Shown piece after piece: positions 37,301-52,300 of a DNA stretch of 64,000 nt. Source of the stretch: Mya arenaria (taxonomy: Eukaryota > Mollusca > Bivalvia > Myida > Myidae); assembly GCF_026914265.1 (NCBI RefSeq), contig NC_069132.1:34962932-35026931 (forward strand). The letters run 5' to 3'. The position numbers and the translations under genes were made by a program. A model generated the notes under the pieces. That model saw nothing but the letters and a program-made list of their open reading frames with translations, was not told where the DNA came from and searched no databases. Position 1 is the stretch's first letter, and each line of letters begins with the position of its first letter.

Positions 37301-40300
37301 GTTTGAAACGGAACAAAGCAGTTCAAGTTTTGAAGCATTCAATTTGGCCTTATGTCTACCCTTATCTATCAAGAGATGTTCGAAAAAAGTGTAACACCTA
37401 AAGCCTTACCATCGACTTCCCACATCAAAGAAACTGACTACAGTTATTAACTGGCATATACTTTCATGTAACACATTGAACTTAATACTTATGAGGCAGG
37501 CTCACCCCACCACAAATCATGGAAACATGTACATTATGCATTACTTCACTTAAACGTACCAATTCAATATCATAGCTTTAAGTTTATGATTCGGTGACAA
37601 ACAAAACTCTTTGAACTCTCTGTTCAAACAGTACAAACTGACCATCTTTTTGGTGCAAAATGAATCATGCCATTTTCAAATAATTGCGGAGTATATTCTG
37701 CCAAATTAGTTTGAAGGCAGCAGTTACATGTAAAATTATCTGGGCTCCATGGATCTTTTAAGAGAAGTAGAACAATAGACTGTTTTCAGTCTCACCTTTG
37801 AGGTGATTCTTCCGAACAGCTCTCTGAGACTTTGTTCCACCTGGCTCAGTCGAACTCCGCTGGCATCGGCAATATTTTCACGCACGCCACGCACGAGAAC
37901 CCCAAGCACCTGCTCGTCCACCCAGCGATCTCGCAGGTCCATAAGGCGGTGGTATGCCCGGATAACAGCACTAAACTCACCACAGTCTGTGCCAACCTAG
38001 CAAATGTAGGTACACAATTTTTTTTATTTTTTATTTTATGTTGGAATTATTTTGAAAAAAGGTATCAGTTTATGAAGTAAGCTATGTGGTAAACTTAACA
38101 ACAATACTTGTCATACAGCCGAATTATGACATCATTCAAGCTTGAATGAAAAAGGCATTTAATATATATTAAAGCATGTCCTTCTTGTAGTGTAACAATC
38201 TTATAAAGATAGGATTTCTTAACAAACTTAAAGAACATCGCAAATGTTTGATTATTCTTTTAAGCAATCATTATACAATACAATTTGTTTCTTGTTTTTC
38301 ATCGGTTTTACTAAAATTACTCCGTCTCTCATTTAAGCCTGTTTCACTGTAAAAAAAACACATTGTAAATGCACACATTGCTGGTAAGAAAAAAATGACA
38401 TTATTTGGCTAAATTTTTTCAATGAAATAAAGATAAAAACTATGTGTTTCAATGTAAAATTGCAATATATTTCACCTTGAATTAACACCAGAATAAAATA
38501 TTTCACAGGTGTTAAGGCCATTTGTTAAAAATAACTAATAGTGCTTTCTCGATGAAATATATTGCTATCTTACACTGAAACAGAAAAATATTCTCAATGT
38601 AAGAAAGATTCAAAAGTCAGGTTACATACCACCAAGTAGTTTTCCCAGATTCTCCAGTTTTCGTAGTTGCATTTCAGGGCATCATTCAGCGTCTTAAAGG
38701 CTTTCTTTCTGTGAGTAAGAAACAAAATAATGGTGTACAACAGGCTAATTCATTTGTTCAGAAGTATTAATTACAAAGAAAGTATAAAAAAGGCACCATG
38801 GAGCGAGTATTTTTCTTCTTACAGTTGAAAAATGGGCATCACTCAACTTTATTCAAGCCAGAGTTCTGGGCCTTGATACCACTGGGTGTTGCCACTGTTA
38901 ACATGTGCTTCGAATTTCAGGTTTATATATTTGTACAGTTTAGGCTTATGTTCAAGTTTTAGTACGCCTCTAACGCCATCAAGACCCAACTTTCTGGTTT
39001 GAAAGAAACAAAACTGACAAGCAAAAAATACACAAAAATAACTTACTTTTCTTTTAACTTGACATAGGCTGTTGCTAGATTGCTCCAAGCTTCAAAGTTC
39101 TGTAAAGTGACAAGTGCATGTTCAGCAATCATGCACGTATACAAACATTCTGTGGTTTTATTTAAGGTAAAACATGTTTGTTACATCTAAATACCAGTAA
39201 TGTGCTACAATATGCCTTCATTTTAACATAATACTTGCAGTCTGTTGTACAATCAAAAATTTAGAAATCCTGACGTTCAGAGATATTAATCAGTATGGCA
39301 TGCATGGTCTACCAGTATTAAACCAGAAAAATCAATACTGACTTGTCATTAATAGTCCTAGGCTATAAGATTACCAAACTGCATCTAGGAATAGTCCTAG
39401 GCTATAAGATTACCAAACTGCATCTAGGAATCAATTTAATAGGAGTGCATAAGGGCATTAAATTTGGGTTTAACATAACTATTCTGTGAAACCATTACTC
39501 ATTGATGCTGTCTGATTTTTGCCAGTTACTGTTTACGCTTAATTATGTGGACAAAGGTGATGCCCTCTAACAAAATGTATATTCATGTGAAAATGGAGAA
39601 AGTTTTTGAGAGCAATTAAAAGAATAGTGTAACTATTACGCTTACATCATAGTCGATGGTGACACATCTCTTGAAGGCCCTCGTAGCCAGTTGGAAATCC
39701 TTGGCAGCCATTGCAGCACAGCCGTAGGTGAACCACACAGGCACCTGACAAATGTAGGGAATTATGTCAGTTATGTTATACTTATTTTTTTTAGCTCCAT
39801 CGTGACGAAAGCTGAATTACACATGAGTCTGTTTTCTGGGTATAAACCAGTACTGGTGTCCAATATAAGAGGCTATGATGGGGATCAAATTAAAACCTCT
39901 TGGATGACCACTCTACCCCCTTTAGTATATACTAATTTATTTTAGCTCGATTTTGACTATAGCTGATAGCTGATAGAATCACTATCAAGTCTGTTTCCTG
40001 GGCACAAACCAGTACTACGTCCTTTTTGAGAGGTAATGAGAATGTATCCCTAGTGTGGATCGAACCCACAACCTCTTGGGTGAGAGGTGGACACCTATAC
40101 CACTAGACTACTCTCACCCCTTTCTCATAGCAAATCAACAGTTAAAACAACGGGTAAAAATGTTCAAACTTAAAGCTAAAAGGTATGTATAATTGTTCTA
40201 TTGACTTAATAAAGCAGTCTTAAAAGAGCTTTTTCTAAAAAAAATTACACAATACCTGTAAAGCGTTCACTCCAAGAGACTTCTCAAAACACTCCACGCA

Positions 40301-43300
40301 TTTGTCATACTGAAATAGTAAATGAATCTAGGCTATAGCTTATGTATCTCAAATTAAACAAATTTATTCGCTGTAATAAGTGAACTTTAACGGGCTTACA
40401 ATTTATCGAATGATGATAACTGAAACTCTGGAAAGTTGAATCATTAAATATAACGTTACCGCACAATAAACATATCAACTCTGTCACATATGACAATAGC
40501 TAAAATAAAGGGCAAGAAATACTTAGCTGTGATTGGTTTATTTGAAACTGATTAACTATAACGTATAATAGATGGTTATTTAGACTAACATTGCTGAGGC
40601 TGCCTCTTTCAAACTTTCATTTGTTTGATAATTAGCAAAACTATATTAAGTGAGGTACATAAATTTATTACCAGCAAATAAAATATTGTTATATTCTGTA
40701 CAATCAATTTAGGCATTCTTAATAAACATCTTCAAGTTAAAACATGAAATTGTATCTATACAAGGTTTCTTCCTGTATAGTCCACACAGTAAGGAAATAC
40801 GGTATTTAAATCCTGTTTTATGTGTTCCATGTCATCCTAAAACCCTGACATTCCTTAGCCTCTCCCTACCTCTTCCTTAGCAAAGTAGAGGTACCCCATA
40901 CACCTCTGGGCGCGGGCTGAGCGGTGCTTGGAGAGGACCCATGCCTTTTCATAGTGTTCTATATTGCGCGTGATGTCGCCAAGGAAACACCAAAGGTTCG
41001 GGGTCTCGTGCACAGCAAGCTGCTCCCGTATCACAGTCTCTGCCTGGTACAAAATGCATAACTCTTTATATAATGGGGTAAATTTTTAATTAATGATATG
41101 TAACACAAAACGTAAATAGCTCCAGGAGATATTTTTCCATACTGGTTAGGGACCTCTTTTTGCCCAGAAAAGATGGTATATGTTGAAGAAGTAATGAATA
41201 TTTTCGAATCAAATTTCACAGTGAAAAAGTTCAGATCTAAATATCAGTGTAATAAGATTTATAATATATGCTGAATTTAAAAACGAATTCATGTGCCAAA
41301 CAAACTAACTAAAATCCACTGATAGACAGTGTAATGTACCAATAATTTGAACCGAGTATTTTGGAATGAATTATTTTCCATTTTGTTCAGCATTAAAAAA
41401 TCGCTGGAAGTTATATGATGAAATCAGGTGCAATTTCGATATTGATGATAAATTGCTTATTTTAGAGAAAAACATGTTGAAAACATTACTCAAGGGTACT
41501 CCATGTTTGAATGTATTTTGAACATACATGTAGATATGAGTACAAAATTCTTTCAAACCATAAAATAAAAGCCTGTAATACAGACACTACCAACCTTCTC
41601 TGTCTTGCCGAGGCGCTGGTAGCAGGCAATGGCATCCTCCCACAACTCCAGCTGCTCATAAATCTCAAGTGCTGACCCCACAGCTCCCAGGGACAGTAAC
41701 AGCTCTGCCAGTTGCCTCTGCATCCAAAGGGAAAAGTAAAGTTCATTGCACTTAATTCACCAATCAAATACATAAACACAGAACTCATCAAAAAGAATTG
41801 CTAACCTAACAACTTTACTGCAGAACTGGTAATAAATAAATCCGTAAATATATAGCATAGACTTTGCTTCTGAAGTTGATCACATATTTTAACAGTAAAG
41901 CAAATTCAATATTCACAATGCTTGAAATTGTTCTCCATTCACTTATTTAGTTTGATTTACAGTTAAATGATGTATGCATTTGAACAAAGAAGCTGCCAGG
42001 TTATAATTATCCCCAAACTGGGGCCTACCCAGAAGTCAGTCAATAGTAATTGTCTTTCAAGTCATGTACACCATATACATGTATTAATGGCGTAAGGCTT
42101 GCCAACTTGTATGTTTGCTGTTTAGAACAGCCAAAAAATACATGTACTGGTGTAGAATATCTTCCAATTTGTATTTCCCAGGGTGAGGTGGATATTTGCT
42201 GCATAGAACAGATGTGACATAATATACACATTCTGGTATTTTGCCAACCTGTATTTCCCATACAGGGGGGATTTTTGCTGCATAGAACAGCCGTGACCTC
42301 TGACCTGCAGATGGTTCCTCCCTCATTGTTTGGTTAAACAGCTCCTGCACAAGAAAAATACATTTAAATACTTCATAATTCATTTACACAACAAGTGGGG
42401 GGGAGTGATGATGTAAGAGGTTTGTCTTGAAAGTGACACAGTGTCTTTATGTACCGAACATATGGCTGTGTTCTTCTGTTCTTAAGTATTTTTAAAATCC
42501 CTCTATACACAACAAAGTTACAACCTGGACACAGTAAACTTAAAGGACAGGTGGAATCAATGACGGATGTATTGTGGGTGTGATTTTAATTAAACACCTT
42601 TAGGGGACATACAAAATCTGCAATATCAAAGGCCTTTAGGCACAAAGTTGATTTTTTGGCAATATTTCATTATAATACTGATTTCTTTTGAATGGATCAG
42701 CTATTATTTTTTTTCAATATCAATGCTTCTGGCCATAGGACCATAACATGTGATGTAACATGTTCTTGCGCCTTTTCCCTCAATAAAAACCTATCATCAA
42801 TATCCGCGCAATTTGCCAGGCCATGACTGAATGGAATCCCTACAGGGGAATAAAACTAAGGCTGCCTATAACATTTTGTATTTATCTGAACATCTATAAT
42901 AATCTAAAGAAAACAAAAACCTTAATTCAAAGTAAAATACTGAAAAACTCTGTCTTTATTCACAAACCTCAAGTTGCCTCATGGATCTCTCGACACGTCG
43001 TCTGCTGCCCTTCTCAAGCTTCGAACGTAACAACAAGGCTGCTATGGCAACTGACCAGTTCTCCATCTTGTTCAATACAAACTGGAGAAAAAAGATTACA
43101 TTGATACTGTTCACGTATCCAATGAAGGACATGTGTGTCTCGTACTGTTGAACATTGTCATATCGTTAAATGTCTGGATTATTTCATGATTTTAACAATT
43201 TTCAAAACAAATAATAGTTGATCTTTAGGAAGTTTAGTTTTGAGGCATACAATGTATTTTAATGAGTATTCCAAAGGACAAAAATCTATAACTCCTGAGC

Positions 43301-46300
43301 TATGATTTTGTTGCAGATGTTTTTTGATTTTGTTGCAGATGTTTTTCATCAAAAGAGACAATCTAAAAATAAAGGAAAAATAACTTTTGGCACTAAATGA
43401 CAAGACACTAGAATCAGATTGAATCTGACTCCGTAATTATTGAAATAGTTTAGCAAAGGAATCTAATGAAGCCAAGTCCACATGTCATTTTGTTTGTCCC
43501 GGTATGACACCGTTTACACTCTGTTCATTGGTACAAAAAAACATTAATATTAAGACTACGACCAATCCCTGTCATGTCAATTGACCGCAAGTCATCCATA
43601 TGTTTAAAATCCCTAGAATACTAAGTCTAAATTCTTCAAACAAAATAAATTCTTCAACATTAACATTGTGTTTTTATGTTTTCATGGGTTCTTCAGGTCA
43701 TGGATTTTGCATTTTTATATAAAAAGGTTTAAATTTGGCAGAACTTTAGTGAGGGCTATTCCAGTAAAACATATATCCCACGGGGGGAAGGCAATTATTT
43801 GAATAGAATATGGGTGGGTGTCTTTTTTCGCTAATTTGGACCCCAAAAGGGTGAATTTGCTTCTGTAGGGGGGTTGCATAATTTAAAAGTGCCTTCCCCC
43901 TGGAGGTTATATGTTTAAATGGAATAGCCCTGAGTACTATAGGAAGCAAAACTCAGCCTTTACACGTACAGTTATGTAAGTGAGAATCTCCTCCTCTGTG
44001 AGCGTATCTCCGCTAGCCCGGCTTCGTCTGTAGTCCTCCCTGAAACACACACACACACACACACACATGATATTATTGGCAAGGGGGAATGCAAAGAAGA
44101 ACCCATTATTCCTGAATATATCCATCATGGGAATGCACTGTTTTGTGTAATATGTGCATAGAGTAATGCTTTGGACTTTCAGAGTTTTGCTCAAGACCCA
44201 GGGCTGTGAAATAGGAGAGTCCTGAAAGCATTCAAACAGGTTTAAAAAGGAATCATTATATTATTATTACTGAAATTATTACTGAAAACACTGATTTGGG
44301 GTAACTTAAAATTTTAGGGAATAAATGTTTTAATACTTGTGTTTCTAAATTAAATTTAATCTAAAGCCAATTTTAAGGCTATTTGATAGCAGTTTTATGT
44401 TACTGCTGCTCAAACGTTTCTTTTACAATTTCAGATATTGATTGCATAGGAGGAGGTTTTGACAAGAGACGGTGAGACGGTGATTTTTTTAGTTTTCACA
44501 TATGCATAAATTATAAGTTACGGGTAAGTAGCCGATATGGGATATATGGGGCAAAAGAATCCATATGGTTTCCTAAGCCTGTATATCCCATATCAGGTCA
44601 CCTACTTACATGTACCCTTAAAGATATATATATAAATTTCTTAAAAAAGGAAAAGTTTAGCATTTGCCTTACATTAGCCCAAGAATAAGAGCCTGTTCAT
44701 AATCAGCCAACCGCACCACCTCCTGGCCGTCTGGATCTGTGAAGTTTATGGCTTCCAGAACAGTGTCATCATCCAGATTCAAAGCCTGTCAAAGTCATGG
44801 AAATTAAATGATTAAAGATTAGCCATTAAAATTGCTTAAGAGTACTGACAACTGAATCTAAGAAATGCTCAAATAAACATAACCTAAGTTTATAGTCTGC
44901 TTCTCAGCTTTTAGTTCAAGAAAAGATATAAATTTTATTTCATATCACATTGATGATCATTTTTAATAAATAGAGAATAATTGTTTGTTTCAGTGTAAGA
45001 TCGCAAAATATTTCAACAAGTGAGCACCAAAAGCTACACCACTTGTGAAATATTTACTTTTGGTGTTCACTGGTGTTTTCTGTTTATTATAAGCCTAATG
45101 AAGAATATAAAATGACAGTTAATAAAAGCATGTCAATTTGTATGCAGATATTACGTCAGTTAAAAAATTATGTTGAAATTGTGTTTCAGCTCTATGCTAG
45201 ATAAGGTATGATTTACGAGTGATATCAGGCTTAAATTTCATAACAGTGACAAATATCAAATTGTGATTCACTTGGAACAGTGCAATATCATTTTTATTTC
45301 ACCAATAAATCTCTTTAAATCAAAGGAAAAAATAATTATAATAAAATTTGTTCTGTTTTAAATACTCTCGGTATCTTTGTGTTAAACTAAACAAAGGTCT
45401 AAGCCAATAGCTCCTTAGCATTAAATAGACTATAAAAGTAAACAAAAACACCAACCTTTGGCATGAGATTGTTACCCGAAGCAACAAGTTGTTTGTCCTG
45501 GCAACCATCTCCCTCTACCGGTAATCTTGTAACCTGAAGAAGCAGCTGAGCATTGTCTGTCTGCTGGAAGCGTGTTCGCTTACCCAATGCACCTGGAATA
45601 AAGATAAATATTGCTGTAAGTTATTTGAACCTAAAAGGACATCTTTGAGATTTAACACTAAAGATACCACCTTAATTTATACATGTATGTGTAAAGTTGA
45701 TGCTAATCTCAAAAATTTACCTGTGCTAAATTTACCTGTTTTCAAAAGAAAGTAGACAATTCTTTTCAAATGATTCTATTTTTTAAAGCTTTGTTTGTCA
45801 GACTGTAAGCATAGGACTACATGATTTAACAGAATTGTTGAAACCTAAATGAACATTTTATTTCGGAAAACAGCAATCAGAAAATCAGAAAGTCCAAAAT
45901 CTGTAAATTAACTTACATTTAATTCAAAATTACATTAAAACAAGCAAATTCATTGAATTGATATCCCCCGCCTGATTGGGCTAAGTCAAGGAATGGAAAT
46001 CAATTGTTGATGAAATATATATATATATATGAGTTTGAGCTTGATTGCAACTATTTGAAATAAAAAACAAGAGCTGTCACAGTATGTGATGAATGCCCCC
46101 GAATGTGACATTGACCTACGAACAAGGTCAGTACATGAAAAGTTGATCTTGCCTTTACGTGTCAAATACATACGGCAAGTTATTTTAAATTGCCTCTGAA
46201 CATAAAAAAATACCACCCATACTTGACAACCTACACTGTTATGTCCTTATATTCAGAATTCCCTTGTGAATAAACACTTAGTGTATCTTTCACCTTAGAG

Positions 46301-49300
46301 GTAGGGACATGGGTCTTGCACACGACACGTCGTCTTCGTATGTGGAACGTAGGTGGCAAGTCATTTTAAAATCTGTCCATACAAGAGAAAGTTACAGCCC
46401 GGACACGACAACCTATACTCAATGTCCTTATATGCAGCACTCCATTGTGAATAAACACTAAGTGTGACCTTGACCTTTGAGGTAGGGACACTGGTTTTGC
46501 AGGCGACACGTCGTCTTGGTATGTGGAACATTCTGACCAAGTTTGAACATTTCTGATCAATGCCTACCAAAATATGGTACCGGACGGATGGACGGAATGA
46601 AGGACGGACAACGCCAAAACAATATCCCCCTCCCGAAATCTTCGATTTGGCGGGGGATAATAAGGCAATGTTTAAAACACCTAAAAACACCTTCTACTTA
46701 TGTTATTGTCTTGTATACCATTTCATAACATATCAAGCATAGACAGACATTGAACTTTGTTTAGATTTGAATCTGCACAAACCCCTATTTTCTGTGTATC
46801 TCAGTGGGGGGAAAAAAAAATAGGAAACAGAATTTTGCCTCAAATTTTATAAATATTAAATTGATAAAGTGTAAATGAAAAAAAAATGCCAACCATATGA
46901 ATGTTTTGGTGTAATTTTGTAAGATAAACATACTTTAATTTGATTTCATAATAACATGGACTTGAGGGGTGATTTCAATGTCACTGATAGTACTACATAG
47001 TACAAACTGGAGCAAGACACTCTTTTAAAGTGGCTAAGCTAAATTGCAACGAAATCCATAAAATTAATTATAACCTAAAGCACATAAACTATGGCACATC
47101 ATCCTTGTTTATATGAAAATCATGAAGCCATATTAATTCAGCATGAAACTGTGAGTTGTATATCCAGCTCAGACAATTTCATCAATAATAATTTTCATCG
47201 AACTACATTGTTTTAACTTAAAAAACATCATATTTCCATGTAAAGTTTCATTTTTTTTAATAAAAAATTCTGAATATAATTATTATATTTATTTTGGCCG
47301 AAATAGCAGGTAATCACGTGCTGCTAGGGACTCCGTGATCGCTAAGCAGTTCTCTATGCTTTGGTTGTTTCAAGTCACGCGCCAATCTCATGCATGCGCA
47401 CCACGATCTCGTGATGTCTCCCGAAAGCAATAGGCCACAAGTTTTTGAAAATATCTCAATAAATGCTATGAATGTACAATTGTTCTTATTTAATTGTGTC
47501 ATTCAATATGTCAGGCCAATCTTAAAAAATATACATGACAATGACATATGATAAAAGTTGTTAAAACAAACATGCATTTATTGTTATAGCAAGTAGTTAT
47601 TCAATTTGTTCTGATTTAATGATCGATTAAAGTTGTCTTTTTTGATTCCATAATCACTTTTAAACTTTGTACAATTATACAACACTAGTAGTTACAGGTT
47701 CGCAAGAGATTCATGAAGCCATATTTAGTAGGTACACACCTGTGAGCTGTATATCGAGCCCGGACAGTTTCAGAGCTGTGTTAATCAACTCATGTGCTTC
47801 TTTGTAGCAGTAAAATGAGTGGGATAGCAGGCCAGCCTCTATATAAAACTCCAGCTGTACACTCCTGAAGTGGATGACAACATTTGATTACAGGTACTTT
47901 GTATACACTCGATTTTGCAGCGATTGAATCAGAGGTCAAATTTATCATTATCAAAACTCAGTTGAAAGTACACATGTAAATGTCTTTTTGCTGTACACCA
48001 ATTAACGATCAGTGTCATTTAACGCTGATTGGCTGAAAAGAAAACCTGACAAGGGAGAAGCACTGCCCACTCCTGTGTATACATCGCTAATCACCTGGCG
48101 AATTAAGACACACTTTGGGGCAAATTATGATTACTGGAACATGTGACATGTGCCTATTGTGTTAATTTACTAATCATCACAGGCAGCTCTATCAAAGAAA
48201 ATGGCACAGTGGGGTGTACTAAAAGGCAGCAGGGCGCCGTAAAAGGGCAGGAAGGCGCCCTGCCATGCTACATGTATTTATGCTTAGCTGGAGCACTGAC
48301 ATGCTATAGCTTACATACAAGTAGATTATTCAAACACATTTCAGTTCATATTCATCAAAGTCATAGCTTAATCATAAAAGTTATTTGCTAAGTAGATCTT
48401 CACAAAACAGTAAATTCTTAACTCTAAATCAAATAATTTATTGAAGCACTGATTGAAATGTGTACCTGTATTTGTCATCTGTCATCAATGGCTCAATTTT
48501 TGAAACTGAAATGAAAATAAAACCTCAACTTTTAACTTTAAAGCATTTTGCTGTAACACATGATATAACACTTAAGTTTACAATAACTTGCCATGAATTG
48601 CTCATAAAAACCTATTAACCTATTAAAAGAAGTGCCTATCCTCATACCCTTGTATGAAATACACTCATCTATTTGAAAAAATTGTATCCACTGTACAATG
48701 ATGTCAATTTCGGATGCCCATTTATTATTTTCATATCATTTGAAAGGGTTTTATGTTTTGAACGAATATGTGTACATTAAACCAAGAAGTTAAGAGTCAC
48801 ACACATGCTTTTTTAACCTTGAAATATTGCTAAATAAGTCATTTCCCAACACATTTCAGATCAATTACAAACAAACATAATATACAGATTGCAATAACTT
48901 AATCTATACTGATACCTTATTTCAGGCATTTATTTCACATATTACAGGGCTCTCGCGAGAGGGCGACTTTGGCGAAGTGGTCCCCTAAAATTCCCTGATT
49001 TCGCTCATTTTTATCATCAAAGCGAAATTTACTTTGCAGACAATTTTAGCACATTGAAATCTGTCAATGAACAAATATTTGGCCACTGTCCCATCAGTTA
49101 AAACATCGCAATAATTATTTATCATTCATAATTGGTAATCTCCTAATCCGATAATTGGGTTGTATATCATCAAATTACCGAAACATCACCAGTAGGTGGA
49201 GCTATTGAAAGTCAACCAATCAGAATGTGCATTGAGAAGACCCTGATCAAATGATATAAGTTCATTAAAATTCGATAGAAAAATTAGTACTGGTACAGTA

Positions 49301-52300
49301 AGCAAAACCCTTTCTATTGATACCCAAGTTTTATTGGGTCATCAGGCATCAAAAGTTAACATAGGCCCCAATGTCAAGACACAACTCCTATTTCTATAGT
49401 TTGTACTCGAAATGGTGACCTAGGGCTGTATTCGATATCATTCTTATTCTTGGACACCTCTCAGTCATTCCATTCAGTCCATTAGCCAGTTTATTTTACA
49501 GTCCAATCAAAACATTTGGATTCTTATCTTAAAATGAAGTGAAATGGAAAGTGGTTATTTAGAACAACGGTGGTTGATTTTCCCATCCTTACCATTGTCA
49601 ATGAGTGTTGTGACAAGTTCTCTGAGTGTGTTACACTTGTCATCCAGGACCTGTTGGAGTATACTGGTGCACCGTAGCAGCCACCAGTCAACTGTCTGTG
49701 GAATAATAGGCATATTTACAATGTCTTTCTCTCAACAGAACATTTCAAACTTAAATGTAATTTATTTCTGTTTTTCATTGAAAATCAAATAAACATTCTT
49801 TAACTTTGTTTTCATAATTTAGTAACTTGATGAATTCTCCCCCAGAGTCAGACCTTCCTGATATATAAAACATTTGTTTGATTATGTTAAAAATCTTTGA
49901 ACTAAATAAGAACAAGAGCCGTTGTAAGACAGCACGCTCGACTTCGCCGCTTTGACTTAGAAGTGAATACAATAACAATGTAATATTACCAAGTTTGGTC
50001 TATTTATGTCAAACCTAACTAAAATTATTCAATACATAAGGTGACTTTGATGCTGCCCTCCCACCACCCGAAAAATGACGCAAGTCATTCAAATAACTTG
50101 ATTTCCCATTATAAAAATGTGGTAAAGAATAAACAAATATGCCTTTCAAAAGAAAAATCAAAAAAAAAAAATCAAAAAAAAAATCAATGACCATATAGTA
50201 TAGCCCATCTTGTTTTCCCTTGGTAAAAAACTGGTTAAGAATGTAAAAATGTGCCTGTCAAAAGAAATAAAAAAAATAAAAATAAAAAATTTCAAGGGAC
50301 ATAATTTGTATTTAGGGTTAAAATGGAGTTTATTGTTGTAAGATGGTCGTAAATAATTTTGTTTTTTATTAAGTGCATTGAGGTATAGAAGTTTTTTTTA
50401 TTAAAATCCCAACTTGCCCTTAACTTTTACTTGCCTTAACCTAAGTCAATCAGGGGCCATAACTTGTATTAAGGATATGGAGTTATGTAACCTCATTGGG
50501 TGATGGTCCTGAACAACTGTGTGAAGTATTAAGTCAATTGAATGAAGGGTATAGAAGTTATTTATAAATATCCCAACCTGCCCTAAAACTTTAACCTAAG
50601 TCCAATAGTCAATCATGGGCCATAATTTGTATAAAAGATAATATGGAGTTATCTAACCTCATTATGTGATGGCTCTGAACAAATGTGTGAAGTATTAAGT
50701 CAATTGAATGAATGGTATTAGAGTTTTAAGTGAAAATCCCAACTTGCCCTAAAACTTTAACCTGCCCTAAAACTTTAACCTAAGACAATCAGGGGTCATA
50801 ACTTGTATTAAGGATAATACGGAGTTATGTAACCTCATTGTGTGATGGTCCTAAACAACTGTGTGAAGTATTAAGTCAATTGAACAAAGGGTATAGAAGT
50901 TACTTATAAATATCCCAACCTGCCTTAAAACTTTAACCCGAGTTTCAAAGTCTATCAGGGGCCATAATCTGTGTAAAGAATAATATGGAGTTATCTAACC
51001 TCATCATGTGATGGCCCTGAACAACTGTGTGAAGTATTAACTCAATTGAATGAAAGGTATTGGACTAGTGAAAATCCCAACTTGCCCTAAAACTTTAACC
51101 GAATAGTCGAGCTAAAATGCCTCAATATTCATGTTATCTAGAACATGTATCATATAATGTATATGAATGTGTTTATTAAATAAGGTTTATAAACATGTAG
51201 TTTTTATGCCTAAACAGAGAATAATAAAGTATATACCCTGAGATGGGAGCATTTCTGCTGACAGTGTGTGAGAATTGCGCGTGCAAGGTAAAGAAACTGT
51301 GGAAAGGTGGCGAGTCCATACACTGGTTCCCCGTCTACGCTCAGCTGGTTCTCAAGCCACATTCGCAGGTCATCCTCCTCCACCTAGTTGGTGGATAAGC
51401 ATTGAGAATAAAAATATCACAAATGGGCAAACAAATTATTACCTAAAGGTACTAAGATATCATTGTACTTCTGATTTAGCCTACATCTGATGATTTATCC
51501 TTTTATTCTTGAATATAAAAAAAGAACAGTGTGGGGAGATGCCAGTCCTTCGACCATTTTCACCTCGATTGGCAAAGGAACATAACTCAATAATGATTCT
51601 AATAAGAGTGATGGGCCTTACTAAACACAGCATATTGCCATTGCTAACATGAGCTAAATTTCTTTTCAACTGAAACTATTTTGGAGTCATGGAAAATATT
51701 TTTTCATGATAATACTGCATGAGAAGCTGCAATTCACTTTTTTTTATCACACAATACCTGTATGTTTTCTGGGAGGAGATGTTTTGGTGTGAACTGAGAG
51801 GGTCTTGGTCCTAGCCAGTTGTTCTGAACAAACAGCTGCAGGCATGACACACCCACTAACAATAACTCCAACTCCCTAAAATAAACCAATGCCAATGCAT
51901 GTTATGTTGAATGAGTTGCAAGATATATAACTTGAGTGATAAGTATGACGCTGACGTAACTTCCTGTTGATATTGTTTATCATATGTACTGATGAAGGCA
52001 TTATGCAAAAATGTTTACAAGAAATAAACTTTAAATGTTAGAGCAATTTCATTATTTTTATTAAGATATATAACTGGCATTTATTAGATCAAATGCCTAA
52101 ACTTAAATTCAACAACTACATGTACCCTAAAGTGGTTTAAACCACCTTTTCTCGCTAGAAAACAAACTTGGCATCAATATAAGATTGTGGATGGAAATTT
52201 CAGATTTCAGGTGAAGTGATAGTGTTTAAAGTACTGGAAAGCTACAGTATACAATTTAAAGTAATTATTTACTAGCAACAGTATACAATTTAAAGTAATT

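Noticed and set aside
40040-40125. Functional tRNA gene on the minus strand
   Set aside because: A and B boxes are good, but the stems are imperfect and a SINE body follows; a second decayed copy lies next to it.
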